Below the pieces are notes generated by a model, which did not search any database, was not told where the DNA came from, and saw only the letters and a program-made list of their open reading frames with translations. Of a stretch of DNA of 64,000 nt, positions 8,316 to 18,139 are shown piece by piece. The number at the start of each line of letters is the position of its first letter. Position 1 is the stretch's first letter. Both the position numbers and the translations under genes were made by a program. Source of the stretch: Actinomadura montaniterrae (lineage in GTDB: Bacteria; Actinomycetota; Actinomycetes; Streptosporangiales; Streptosporangiaceae); the NCBI RefSeq assembly GCF_008923365.1, contig NZ_WBMR01000005.1, positions 52,844-116,843 on the forward strand. Direction: 5' to 3'.

Positions 8316-9134
8316 TCAGTGCGTGAGGATCTTGGAAAGGAAGTCCTTCGCGCGGTCCGTGCGCGCGTTGGTGAAGAACTCGTCGGGCGTGTTCTCCTCG
8401 ACGATCTGGCCGTCGGCCATGAACACGACCTTCTGCGCGGCCCGGCGGGCGAAGCCCATCTCGTGGGTCACCACGATCATCGTCATGCCCTCCCTGGCCA
8501 GGCCGGTCATGACGTCGAGGACCTCGTTGACCATCTCGGGGTCGAGCGCCGAGGTGGGCTCGTCGAAGAGCATCACCTTCGGCTTCATGGCGAGGGAGCG
8601 GGCGATCGCGGCGCGCTGCTGCTGCCCGCCGGAGAGCTGGGCGGGGTACTTGGCCGCCTGGTTCGCGATGCCGACGCGCTCGAGGAGCTCCATCGCGTGC
8701 TTCTCCGACTCCTGCTTGCCCTGCTTGCGGACCTTCACCGGCCCCAGCGTGACGTTCTCGAGGATCGTCTTGTGGGCGAACAGGTTGAACGACTGGAACA
8801 CCATGCCGACGTCCGCGCGGAGCCGTGCCAGCTCCTTGCCCTCCTTGGGCAGCTCCTTGCCGTCGACCAGGATCCGGCCTCCGTCGATGGGCTCCAGCCG
8901 GTTGATCGACCGGCACAGGGTCGACTTGCCGCCGCCCGACGGGCCGATGACGACGACGACCTCGCCGCGGTCCACGGTGAGGTTGATGTCCTTGAGCACG
9001 TGCAGCTCGCCGAAGTGCTTGTGGACGTGCTCGACCACGACGAGCGGTCCCGTGCCGGTTGCGGCGGCCTGCGTGATGGCGTCCTCCGGCCCTTGCCCCT
9101 TGGTCAGGTCGGGCCCGCCTTCGCTGTCCGTCAT
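8316..9134 (-). CDS. gluA: Glutamate-type ABC transporter ATP-binding protein
   Basis: A 272-residue ATPase that powers the transporter. It shows Walker [10 protein letters not shown], the Q-loop in MVFQSFNLF, signature LSGGQQQR, Walker [13 protein letters not shown] and the switch His in [10 protein letters not shown] choose the ATG at 9134 because the protein then starts with a short acidic tail before the conserved [11 protein letters not shown]; an upstream ATG at 9242 adds 36 residues with no family counterpart. It is the first gene of gluABCD, divergent from miaB with a 152-bp promoter region between. Confidence 0.95.
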   Translation of the reverse strand: MTDSEGGPDLTKGQGPEDAITQAAATGTGPLVVVEHVHKHFGELHVLKDINLTVDRGEVVVVIGPSGGGKSTLCRSINRLEPIDGGRILVDGKELPKEGKELARLRADVGMVFQSFNLFAHKTILENVTLGPVKVRKQGKQESEKHAMELLERVGIANQAAKYPAQLSGGQQQRAAIARSLAMKPKVMLFDEPTSALDPEMVNEVLDVMTGLAREGMTMIVVTHEMGFARRAAQKVVFMADGQIVEENTPDEFFTNARTDRAKDFLSKILTH

Positions 9135-9286
9135 GCGGTCGGACTCTACGTCATGCGGTTGTACGCGTTGGTCCCGTCGCGGTACCGATCCGATCACGAC
9201 TGCGCAGTTCGGCGGGTGGATCGGGCACCGCAGCGTGATCATCCGTGCCCGGCGCGCACCCTCCGGCGCGTACGCTTGGGACCGTC

Positions 9287-10834
9287 ATGAGTGCGCCTAT
9301 GGAGACGAGCCCCCGCACGTACGAGATCCGTACCTACGGGTGCCAGATGAACGTCCACGACTCCGAGCGGCTGTCCGGCCTGCTGGAGGCGGCCGGCTAC
9401 GTGCGCGCGGGCGAGGCGGAGCCCGACGTGGTGGTGTTCAACACCTGCGCCGTGCGGGAGAACGCCGACAACCGGCTCTACGGGAACCTGGGGCATCTGC
9501 GGCCCGTCAAGGACGGTCATCCGGGCATGCAGATCGCCGTGGGCGGCTGCCTGGCGCAGAAGGACCGCGACACGATCGTGAAGCGCGCCCCCTGGGTGGA
9601 CGTGGTGTTCGGCACCCACAACATCGGGGCGCTTCCCGCGCTTCTGGAGCGGTCGCGGGTGCAGAGCGAGGCGCAGGTCGAGATCGAAGAGTCGCTGGTG
9701 ACCTTCCCGTCGACGCTGCCGACGCGCCGCGAGTCCCCCTACGCCGCGTGGGTGTCGATCTCCGTCGGCTGCAACAACACCTGCACGTTCTGCATCGTCC
9801 CGTCGCTGCGCGGCAAGGAGAGGGACCGCCGGCCGGGCGAGATCCTCGCCGAGGTCGAGGCGCTGGTGGCCGAGGGCGTCCTGGAGATCACGCTGCTGGG
9901 GCAGAACGTCAACGCCTACGGCTCGGGCTTCGGCGCGCTGTCCGCCGCGCCGGACGAGGTGCGCGCGATGACGGCGGACGGGTCCTCCGCTTTCGCGGGC
10001 CTGCTGCGCGCGTGCGGCAACGTGGACGGCCTGGAGCGCGTCCGGTTCACCTCGCCGCACCCCAAGGACTTCACCGACGACGTGATCGCGGCGATGGCCG
10101 AGACGCCGAACGTCATGCCGTCGCTGCACATGCCGCTGCAGTCCGGGTCGGACGCGGTGCTGCGGGCGATGCGCCGGTCGTACCGGCAGGAGCGCTACCT
10201 CGGCATCATCGAGAAGGTGCGCGCCGCCATCCCGGACGCCGCGATCACCACCGACATCATCGTCGGCTTCCCGGGCGAGACCGAGGCCGACTTCGAGCAG
10301 ACCCTGCACGTGGTGCGCGAGGCGCGGTTCTCGTCGGCGTTCACGTTCCAGTACTCCAAGCGCCCCGGGACGCCCGCCGCCACCATGGACGGCCAGCTGC
10401 CCAAGGAGGTCGTGCAGGAGCGGTACGAGCGGCTGGTCGGGCTGCAGGAGGAGATCTCCTGGGCGGAGAACAAGAAGCAGCTCGGTCGCACCCTTGAGGT
10501 GCTCGTGGCCGAGGGCGAGGGGCGCAAGGACGAGGAGACCCGGCGCCTGTCGGGCCGCGCGCCCGACAACCGCCTGGTGCATTTCCAGGCGCCGGACGAG
10601 CCCGTCCGTCCCGGCGACATGGTCACCGTAGAGGTGACCTATGCGGCGCCCCACCACCTGGTGGCCGACAAGCCGGTCCAGAACGTCCGCCGTACGCGGG
10701 CGGGCGACGCGTGGGAGGCGCGCCAGGGCGAGGGCCCGAAGGGCGTCTCGCTGGGCATGCCGACCATCGGCCGTCCCGCGCAGAGCCAGGCCGCCGTGTC
10801 CGGATGCGCCGCCCCCGCTCCGACCCAGGCATGA
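9287..10834 (+). CDS. miaB: tRNA-2-methylthio-N6-dimethylallyladenosine synthase MiaB
   Basis: A 515-residue radical SAM methylthiotransferase that adds a methylthio group to i6A37 in tRNAs. The N-terminal UPF0004 domain carries cluster-ligating Cys (Cys19 in YGCQMN plus those in NTCAVRE and GGCLAQ). The radical SAM motif CNNTCTFC gives Cys162, 166 and 169, and a TRAM RNA-binding domain ends the protein. The start at 9287 (ATG) is chosen because the conserved [14 protein letters not shown] follows at once; an in-frame GTG/ATG further upstream has no support. It acts after MiaA, encoded nearby at 11915. An Ala/Pro-rich C-terminal tail is extra. Confidence 0.96.
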   Translation: MSAPMETSPRTYEIRTYGCQMNVHDSERLSGLLEAAGYVRAGEAEPDVVVFNTCAVRENADNRLYGNLGHLRPVKDGHPGMQIAVGGCLAQKDRDTIVKRAPWVDVVFGTHNIGALPALLERSRVQSEAQVEIEESLVTFPSTLPTRRESPYAAWVSISVGCNNTCTFCIVPSLRGKERDRRPGEILAEVEALVAEGVLEITLLGQNVNAYGSGFGALSAAPDEVRAMTADGSSAFAGLLRACGNVDGLERVRFTSPHPKDFTDDVIAAMAETPNVMPSLHMPLQSGSDAVLRAMRRSYRQERYLGIIEKVRAAIPDAAITTDIIVGFPGETEADFEQTLHVVREARFSSAFTFQYSKRPGTPAATMDGQLPKEVVQERYERLVGLQEEISWAENKKQLGRTLEVLVAEGEGRKDEETRRLSGRAPDNRLVHFQAPDEPVRPGDMVTVEVTYAAPHHLVADKPVQNVRRTRAGDAWEARQGEGPKGVSLGMPTIGRPAQSQAAVSGCAAPAPTQA

Positions 10835-10841
10835 TCGTCCG

Positions 10842-11594
10842 GTGCTGATCTCGGCGGCGGTGTGCCCGCATCCGCCCATCCTCGTGCCCGCTCTCGCGGC
10901 GGGGGCCGCCCCGGAACTGGACGGCCTGCGCGCGGCCTGTGACGAGGCCGTCGGCCGGCTCGGGGCGCGCGACGCGGACGCGCTGATCGTCGTCGGCGGG
11001 GCCGCGGAAACGCGCGCCTACGGGGCCGGCGCCTACGCGACCCTCCGCCCGTACGGGCTGGACTGGACGAGCCCGGTCGACCTGGCGGACGGGTACGGCG
11101 GCGAGGCGCTGCCGCTGTCCCTCACCATCGGGTACTGGCTTCTCGAACGGCACGGCTTCGCCGCGGACGCGCGCTACCAGTCCGTCGCGTCCGACGCGGA
11201 TCCGGACGCGTGCCTGCGGCTGGGCGCGGAACTCGCCGGTTCGGCGGCGCGGGTCGCGCTGCTGGTGATGGGCGACGGATCCGCGTGCCGGACGGAGAAG
11301 GCGCCCGGGTATCTCGACACGCGCGCGCAGGGCTACGACGAGGGCGTCGCGCGCGCGCTCGGCAAAGCCGACGCCACCGCCCTCGCCGCGCTGGATCCCG
11401 GCGTCTCCGCGGAACTCCAGGCGGCCGGACGCGCGGCGTGGCAGGTGCTCGCAGGCGCCGCCATGGCCATGGACGCCGAAGGCGCTCCGCCCGCCACGGC
11501 CGCGACGGCGGCCGCTTTACTGGCGGACGAGGCGCCCTACGGGGTCGGTTACTTCGTCGCTAGCTGGTCCATGGAAGGCCTCAGGACGTCCTAG
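10842..11594 (+). CDS. Class III extradiol dioxygenase-like (LigB fold) protein
   Basis: A 250-residue cytosolic protein starting at a GTG just 8 bases after miaB, so probably cotranscribed. The N-terminus VLISAAVCPHPPILVPAL has the CPHPP segment typical of the LigB/MEMO-like fold, where the histidine sits in the metal site, and later ALIVVGGAAETRAY and VALLVMGDGSACRTEKAPGY. This family regularly lies between miaB and miaA/dapF in actinobacteria but its substrate is unknown; real ring cleavage is unproven. Its stop overlaps the convergent 70-residue gene by 4 bases. I am confident of the gene and family, not of enzyme activity. Confidence 0.8.
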   Translation: MLISAAVCPHPPILVPALAAGAAPELDGLRAACDEAVGRLGARDADALIVVGGAAETRAYGAGAYATLRPYGLDWTSPVDLADGYGGEALPLSLTIGYWLLERHGFAADARYQSVASDADPDACLRLGAELAGSAARVALLVMGDGSACRTEKAPGYLDTRAQGYDEGVARALGKADATALAALDPGVSAELQAAGRAAWQVLAGAAMAMDAEGAPPATAATAAALLADEAPYGVGYFVASWSMEGLRTS

Positions 11595-11803
11595 CGGGGC
11601 TCGTTCGGGCCGGCCTCGCCACCGGTACCGCCCTCGCTGCTGCGGTCGATGTAGTCGTTCCCCTTGTCCTGGACCTTGTCGACCTTGTCGGCGTACTTGC
11701 CGCCGGTCTTCTGGTCGAACATGTCCCCGGCCTTGTCCACGCCCTTCTTGGCCTGGTCGGAGTGCTGGCCCAGCATTTCCTTGACCTTGTCGACGAAGGA
11801 CAT
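11591..11803 (-). CDS. Small MT0933-like 'antitoxin' family protein
   Basis: A 70-residue, very hydrophilic, Lys/Asp/Gly-rich helical protein. MSFVDKVKEMLGQ and KAGDMFDQKTGGKYADKVDK match the MT0933/Rv0909 family that databases name an antitoxin. A strong ribosome site (GGGGGGAA) precedes the ATG. No toxin gene is adjacent: its neighbours are the LigB-like gene (4-base tail overlap) and the divergent miaA. Similar proteins are abundant, stress-linked, CsbD-like peptides, so the antitoxin label may be wrong. Confidence 0.75.
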   Translation of the reverse strand: MSFVDKVKEMLGQHSDQAKKGVDKAGDMFDQKTGGKYADKVDKVQDKGNDYIDRSSEGGTGGEAGPNEPR

Positions 11804-11914
11804 CGCGATTCCCCCCCGGATCCCTCGGCTCGGCGGCTCCCCGCGGCCTCGAGCGGCCTCGCGCGGAGCCCGTACAAGCAGGGCCATACCCAATCTGTTG
11901 CCACAATTGCAGGC

Positions 11915-12820
11915 GTGACCTCTCCAGATGTGATCGCGGTCGTGGGGGCGACGGCCGCGGGCAAGTCCGACCTCGCCGTGGAACTGGCGCTCCGCCTCGG
12001 CGGTGAGGCCGTCAACGCCGACTCGATGCAGCTCTACCGCGGCATGGACATCGGCACGGCGAAGCTGACGCCCGCCGAGATGCGCGGGGTCCCGCACCAT
12101 CTGCTGGACGTCTGGGACGTCACCGAGACCGCGAGCGTCGCCGAGTACCAGCGGCTCAGCGCCGGCGCGATCACCGGGATCCGCGCCCGCGGGCGCGTCC
12201 CCGTCCTGGTCGGCGGGTCCGGCCTCTACGTGCGGGCCGCGCTGGACCGGATGGAGTTCCCCGGGACCGACCCGTCCGTCCGGGCGCGTCTCGAAGCCGA
12301 GCTGGAACGGGACGGGAGCGCCGCCCTGCACGCCCGCCTCCGCGAGCGGGACCCGGCGGCGGCCGAGGCGATCCTGCCGAGCAACGGCCGCCGGATCGTC
12401 CGCGCGCTGGAGGTCATCGAGATCTCCGGCCGCCCGTTCACCGCCACGCTGCCCGAGCACGCCTACCGCTACGGCTCCGTCGTCCAGGTGGGGCTGAGCG
12501 TCCCGCGCGAGCGGCTGGACGAGCGCATCGCGCTGCGCGTCGAGCGGATGTGGGACGCGGGGCTGGTGGACGAGGTCCGCGCCCTGGAGAAGCGGGGGCT
12601 GCGCGACGGCCTGACCGCCGGCCGCGCCCTCGGCTACGCGCAGGTCCTCCGGTTCCTCGCCGGGGAGTGGACGGAGGAGCAGGCCAAGGAGGAGACCGTC
12701 CGGACGACGCGGCGCTTCGCCCGCCGCCAGGAGTCGTGGTTCCGCCGCGACCCCCGCGTCCACTGGCTGCCCCACGACGCCCCCGACCTGCTGGAGCGGG
12801 CCCTCGGCCTCGTCGGATGA
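11915..12820 (+). CDS. miaA: tRNA dimethylallyltransferase MiaA
   Basis: A 301-residue enzyme that transfers a dimethylallyl group to A37 of tRNAs reading UNN codons, the step before MiaB. The P-loop GATAAGKS is at residues 11-18, the substrate-binding DSMQLYRGMDIGTAK follows, then PHHLLDVW and GGSGLYVRA. The C-terminal part contains ALGYAQVLRFL, which contacts tRNA. The GTG at 11915 places the P-loop at the usual distance from the N-terminus; a longer upstream frame runs into the divergent small gene. It is followed by dapF after 30 bases. Confidence 0.95.
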   Translation: MTSPDVIAVVGATAAGKSDLAVELALRLGGEAVNADSMQLYRGMDIGTAKLTPAEMRGVPHHLLDVWDVTETASVAEYQRLSAGAITGIRARGRVPVLVGGSGLYVRAALDRMEFPGTDPSVRARLEAELERDGSAALHARLRERDPAAAEAILPSNGRRIVRALEVIEISGRPFTATLPEHAYRYGSVVQVGLSVPRERLDERIALRVERMWDAGLVDEVRALEKRGLRDGLTAGRALGYAQVLRFLAGEWTEEQAKEETVRTTRRFARRQESWFRRDPRVHWLPHDAPDLLERALGLVG

Positions 12821-12850
12821 GCCGCCCGGCCGAGACCGTACGATCGGGGA

Positions 12851-13675
12851 ATGCGGTTTGTTAAGGGGCACGGCACCGAGAACGACTTCGTGATCCTGCC
12901 CGACCCGGACGGCGCGCTGGAACTCACGGCGGAGGCGGTGGCGCGGCTGTGCGACCGCCGCGCCGGCATCGGGGCGGACGGCGTGCTGCGGGTCGTCCGG
13001 ACGAAGGCGATGGACCTCGACGGCGCGGGACCCGACGATGCATTGCTCAGCGGCGCGGAGTGGTTCATGGACTACCGCAACGCCGACGGCAGCATCGCCG
13101 AGATGTGCGGCAACGGCACCCGCGTGTTCGCCCGCTACCTCGTCGACGCGGGCCTCGCCGCCCCGGGCGAGTGGGACATCGCCACGCGGGCCGGCCTCAA
13201 GCGGGTGACGCTCGGCGCGTCCGGCGAGGTGAGCGTCGACATGGGCGCGCCCGTGGCGCTCGGCCCGGGGGAGGCCTCGATCGGCGGCGCCGTCTTCCGC
13301 GGCGAGCGCGTGTCCATGGGGAACCCGCACCTCGCGTGCCGCACCGACCGGCCCGTCGCCGCGCTGGACCTCTCCCGCGCTCCGGACTTCGACCCCGCGG
13401 TCTACCCGGACGGCGTGAACGTCGAGTTCTACCGCCCTGTCGGGGACCGGCACCTGGAGATGCGCGTGTTCGAGCGGGGCTCCGGCGAGACCCGCTCCTG
13501 CGGCACCGGGACGGTGGCCGCCGCGGTGGCCGCCGCCGGCGAGTCCGGGCCCGGCGAGTGGACCGTGGACGTCCCCGGCGGGCGGCTGACCGTCACCCTC
13601 GACGGCCGCACCAGCCACCTGCGGGGCCCGGCCGTCCTGGTCGCCGAAGGCGAGACCCGGCCCGGCTGGATCTGA
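12851..13675 (+). CDS. dapF: Diaminopimelate epimerase
   Basis: A 274-residue enzyme converting LL- to meso-diaminopimelate for lysine and peptidoglycan synthesis. The two catalytic cysteines are visible: Cys86 in EMCGNGTRVF and Cys217 in RSCGTGTVAAA, in two related halves. KGHGTENDFV near the N-terminus is the family start. It follows miaA by 30 bases; a -10-like TACGAT at 12839-12844 lies 6 bases before the ATG, so a separate leaderless transcript is also possible. Complete and of normal length. Confidence 0.95.
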   Translation: MRFVKGHGTENDFVILPDPDGALELTAEAVARLCDRRAGIGADGVLRVVRTKAMDLDGAGPDDALLSGAEWFMDYRNADGSIAEMCGNGTRVFARYLVDAGLAAPGEWDIATRAGLKRVTLGASGEVSVDMGAPVALGPGEASIGGAVFRGERVSMGNPHLACRTDRPVAALDLSRAPDFDPAVYPDGVNVEFYRPVGDRHLEMRVFERGSGETRSCGTGTVAAAVAAAGESGPGEWTVDVPGGRLTVTLDGRTSHLRGPAVLVAEGETRPGWI

Positions 13676-13943
13676 CGAACTCGGCCCTGACCAGGGCAGA
13701 CGGTGCTTCCGTCGCGGTCCCGGATCGATCGGGACAAGTGTCCCTCCGCAACGGGACCGCGCACCGCGTAAGTTCTCTCTTGCACACCCTCTGGTGAATG
13801 GCCCGTATGGACCGGGATGGGAGCCCCGGCGCCGTACGGAGCCCGAGGGCCGGTGGCGACCTTCTTGGCGGGGGGCGGTCACCGGCCCTCCCACCAGGAG
13901 AGGTACGGGACGTGGGAGAGGCACGGGACGGCCGGCGGGGGAC
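13676..13943. other. Convergent spacer between dapF and the histidine kinase gene
   Basis: 268 bases with no supported gene. A small perfect palindrome, GGGACAAGTGTCCC (13731-13744), could be part of a terminator for either gene. Open frames that cross this region are shadows of the kinase gene. Confidence 0.4.
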
Positions 13944-15908
13944 TCAGCCGCGGGCGCCGTTGACCGGCAGCCGCGCGCGGACCAGCGTCCCGCCCTTCGG
14001 GCCGGGACCCACCGTGCAGGAGCCGCCGAGTTCCGCCGCGCGCTCGCGCATCGACGACATGCCGATCCCCGAACGCATCTGCGGGGGAAGCCCCACGCCG
14101 TCGTCGTCGACGGTCACGTGCAGATCGCCGTTCAGGTAAAGCCGCACCACCGCCGAGTCGGCCCTGGCGTGCCGGTGTACGTTCGTCAGGGCCTCCTGGA
14201 CGATCCGGTACGCGGCGACCTCGGCGGCGGCGGGCAGCCGCTCCAGATCGCCCTCGACGTGGACGTCCACCCGGGGGCCGTCGCCCGTCGCGACGACGCC
14301 GCCGAGCGCCTGGATCGCGCCCGCGAGCCCGAGGTCGTCCAGCGCGGGCGGGCGCAGCCCGTACACCAGCTCGCGGATGTCGCCGATGGTGCGGCCCATC
14401 ATCGTCCGCAGGTTCTCCAGCAGCGCGTCGGCGGCCTCGGGGTCGGTCTTCAGGGTGATGCGTGCCGCGTCCACCGTCATCGCGAGGCTGGCGAGCGTCG
14501 GGCCGAGGCCGTCGTGCAGGTCGCGGCGCAGGCGGCGGCGCTCCTCCTCCCGGGTGCGCAGGATGCGCTCGCGGGAGCGCGCCACGTCCGCGGTGAGCCG
14601 GGCGGCGTTCGCCAGCTCGGCGAGGTTGCGCGCCAGGATGCCCGACATCCGGGCGTCCGGCGGCCGGGAGACGCCGAACAGCAGCCGGCCCACCGGCTCG
14701 CCGTGCCACACCAGCGGGACGAGCTGCGGGCGGTCGCCGAGCACGCCGTCCTCCGCGGAGACCGTCCGGCCCTCGCGGTCGAGCACCTCGATCACGACGC
14801 CGGTGGCGTGCAGCGCGGAGCGGGCCACCTCGGCGGCGACCGCGAGCGCGGCGGCCGGGTCGACGGCGGTCTGGAGCCGCCGGTTCAGCCGGTCCGCGAT
14901 CCGGTACGGGTCGCGCTCGCCGTGGATGAGCCCGTCCACGGCGCGCTGGAGCCGCCGCCGGACCGGCTCGAACACCGCGCCGGCGACGATCGCGCCCGCG
15001 AGCCCGGCGAGCGTCCCGTATCCGTGCGCGAGCAGGCCGGCCGCCCCGACCAGGGCGAAGTACACGCCGGTGATCACCACGACCAGCCCGGCGTAGACCA
15101 GCGTCCGGCTGACCACGAGGTCGATGTCGTACAGCCGGTAGCGGCGGATGGCGATCCCGATGCAGATCGGCACGGCCGCGATGCTGAGGTCGCGCAGCGG
15201 GTCGCCGATCGCGCTGTTCTCCCCGACGAAGATCACGGCCTGCGCGATCACGCCGGGGTAGACGACCCACGCGATCTGCCGCCGCACGTCCGGAGCGGAC
15301 CGGGCGAACCGGACCACGAGCGACAGCAGGCCCCCGGCGAGCGTCCCGAGGATCAGGACGCTGATCGGGACCGGGATCTCCTCGAACGGGTACACCGACA
15401 CGCCGTTGTGGAACCGGCGGGCGCCCGGGTCGACCGTCAGGTGGACGCACACGACGACCGGCACCAGCCAGGCGAGCCACAGCACGGGGCGGAACCAGCG
15501 CGTCACCACCCGCCCGTCCGGGAAGATCAGCGGCAGGACCAGCGTGAGCGCGTAGGTGTCGACGGCCCACAGCCACGTGCCGAGCCACCGCAGGAACGCG
15601 GCACCGGCCCAGCCGTGCAGCGTGAACCACGGCGCGAGGTTGAGGACCAGGACGTACACGGCCGCGCTGAACCCGGAGCCGAGCATCAGCCAGCCGACCC
15701 GCAGCCCGGCCCGCTTGCGCAGCAGCGCGGCGGCCACCGGCGTCCAGAACAGCGCGATGACGATCTCGGGGTGCCACCAGACCAGCCGCGTGCCGGCGGG
15801 CAGGCGGGTGCCGAGCAGCAGCGTCGCGGCGACGGCCAGGACCGCCGCCAGGGCGAGCGGGACCGCCGCGCGTGCCGCGTGCCCGCGGCCGTGCCCGGCG
15901 GTGTCCAT
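13944..15908 (-). CDS. Membrane sensor histidine kinase (NarL/HisKA_3 class), orphan
   Basis: A 654-residue kinase. The N-terminal half has several membrane helices (about residues 15-360) with short loops, followed by a GAF-like segment, a dimerisation helix with the phospho-acceptor His465 in RRDLHDGLGP, and an ATPase domain with AYRIVQEALTNVHRHA (N box), DDDGVGLP and GIGMSSMRERA (G boxes). These are features of kinases paired with NarL/FixJ-type regulators. The ATG at 15908 has GGGGAG upstream. No response regulator is adjacent, unlike most such kinases; the divergent neighbour is a peptide-type ABC operon. The sensed signal is unknown. Confidence 0.9.
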   Translation of the reverse strand: MDTAGHGRGHAARAAVPLALAAVLAVAATLLLGTRLPAGTRLVWWHPEIVIALFWTPVAAALLRKRAGLRVGWLMLGSGFSAAVYVLVLNLAPWFTLHGWAGAAFLRWLGTWLWAVDTYALTLVLPLIFPDGRVVTRWFRPVLWLAWLVPVVVCVHLTVDPGARRFHNGVSVYPFEEIPVPISVLILGTLAGGLLSLVVRFARSAPDVRRQIAWVVYPGVIAQAVIFVGENSAIGDPLRDLSIAAVPICIGIAIRRYRLYDIDLVVSRTLVYAGLVVVITGVYFALVGAAGLLAHGYGTLAGLAGAIVAGAVFEPVRRRLQRAVDGLIHGERDPYRIADRLNRRLQTAVDPAAALAVAAEVARSALHATGVVIEVLDREGRTVSAEDGVLGDRPQLVPLVWHGEPVGRLLFGVSRPPDARMSGILARNLAELANAARLTADVARSRERILRTREEERRRLRRDLHDGLGPTLASLAMTVDAARITLKTDPEAADALLENLRTMMGRTIGDIRELVYGLRPPALDDLGLAGAIQALGGVVATGDGPRVDVHVEGDLERLPAAAEVAAYRIVQEALTNVHRHARADSAVVRLYLNGDLHVTVDDDGVGLPPQMRSGIGMSSMRERAAELGGSCTVGPGPKGGTLVRARLPVNGARG

Positions 15909-16235
15909 GGCGGCTCCCCGAATCAAAAGTAATGGAATGTTAAAACGTCCGGCGCACCGTCCTGCACTGATGGCGGCGTCCGCCTCAGGACAGCGGGTCC
16001 GGCGCGCCGCGCGGCGGGGGCGCGCGTGCCGTGATGGTAGCCGCGGAACCCGGCACAGGGAACAGATGTCCCAGCTCAGGACACTCCGGACGGTCACGGG
16101 CGCGAGGGGGCGGCTCCGCGCCGGCGCCCGCGGCGGCGTCCGGTAACGGAAACGGGAACCGTCGGCGTTTCTCCCACGCTTCGCGTGATCGATCCATGAC
16201 AGTGTGTGATCGGCGCGTGCGGCGGGAGGAGGGAC
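15909..16235. promoter_or_regulatory. Divergent promoter region between histidine kinase and ABC operon
   Basis: 327 bases without a gene. Around 15921-15950 lies an AT-rich island (AATCAAAAGTAATGGAATG and neighbours) that stands out strongly from the GC-rich background, just upstream of the kinase gene; it may carry its promoter or an operator. On the other side, GGAGGAGGG at 16226-16233 is the ribosome site of the first ABC gene. A 70-codon frame at 15985-16197 has no bias and is rejected. Confidence 0.45.
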
Positions 16236-17233
16236 ATGGCGGCGTTCCTGCTGCGGCGGCTCGCGAACTACGCGGTGCTCGCCGTGGCGGCCACGAGCCT
16301 GGCCTACCTGCTCGCCGCCGTCGCGCTCGACCCGCGGTCCAACTTCGACGACCGCGCGCCCCGCCCGCCCGAGTCGGTCGTGGACGCGCGCCTCACCCGC
16401 CTCAACCTGAACGACCGCACGGCACTGGCCGTGCGGTACGGCACCTGGGCCGCGGGCGTCCTGCACGGCGACTTCGGCCGCACGTGGGAAGGGCGGCCCG
16501 TCAACGCGGAACTGTGGCGGCGGCTGGGAGTGAGCGTGCGGCTGATGTCTCCGGGCGCGGTGCTGGGGTCGGCCCTAGGGATCCTGCTCGGCGCCTACGC
16601 CGCGATACGGCAAGGACGTGCGGCGGACCGGTTCATCACGTTCGGCTCGTACCTGCTACTGGCCGTGCCGGTGTTCGTGCTGGCCGTGCTGCTGCAGATC
16701 GTCGCGGCCAAGGCCAACGACGCGATGGGGATGCACCTGTTCGCCTGGGTGGGGGAGACCAGTCCGGGAGCGGCCTACGGACCGTTCGGCGCGCTCGGCG
16801 GACTGGCGGACCGCGCACGCCACCTGTTCCTTCCGACCGTCACCATCGCCATGACGCAGATCGCCTTCTACAGCCGCTACCAGCGCGGCCTGATGCTGGA
16901 CGTCCTGCACGCCGATTTCGTGCGGACGGCGAGGGCGAAAGGGCTGCGGCACCGCACGGCCCTGCTGCGGCACGGCCTGCGGACCGCGCTGATACCGATG
17001 ACGACCTACTTCGCCTACTCGTTCGGGTTCCTCGTCCTGGGCGGCATGTTCTGCGAGCAGGCCTTCGGCTGGCACGGCATGGGCGAATGGCTGGTCGAGG
17101 CGGTCTCGCGCGGCGACGTCAACGTGGTCGCGGCGATCAGCTGCCTCGCGGCGTGCGGGGTCCTGGCCGCGGGGCTGGCGTCGGACGTCCTGCACGGCGT
17201 CCTCGACCCGCGCGTCCGGTCCGGGGCCGCCGC

Positions 17234-17237
<4 letters not shown>
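16236..17237 (+). CDS. Peptide/nickel-type ABC transporter permease (DppB-like)
   Basis: A 333-residue inner-membrane permease. An N-terminal helix (AVLAVAATSLAYLLAAVAL) is followed by the family periplasmic-type loop with HGDFGRTWEGRPV and then five more helices; the ATPase-docking loop is DFVRTARAKGLRH. The ATG at 16236 has GGAGGAGGG just upstream and matches the family start; a GTG at 16206 adds ten residues. First gene of a four-gene operon whose joints are all 4-base GTGA overlaps. Substrate not predictable: peptides, nickel or sugars are all handled by this family. Confidence 0.9.

Positions 17238-18135
<898 letters not shown>

Positions 18136-18139
<4 letters not shown>

Noticed and set aside
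10842..11594. Genuine aromatic ring-cleaving dioxygenase
   Set aside because: The fold is suggested, but no aromatic pathway gene is nearby and the family lies beside miaB in many actinobacteria; activity is not claimed.
13794..15932. A 712-codon open frame on the plus strand
   Set aside because: It lies antisense over the histidine kinase gene, whose motifs and start are convincing; the frame has Arg/Pro/Gln/Asp-rich composition typical of a shadow in high-GC DNA.
15985..16197. 70-codon minus-strand gene in the kinase/ABC spacer
   Set aside because: Pro/Arg-rich shadow composition, no ribosome site, and it lies in the divergent promoter region.
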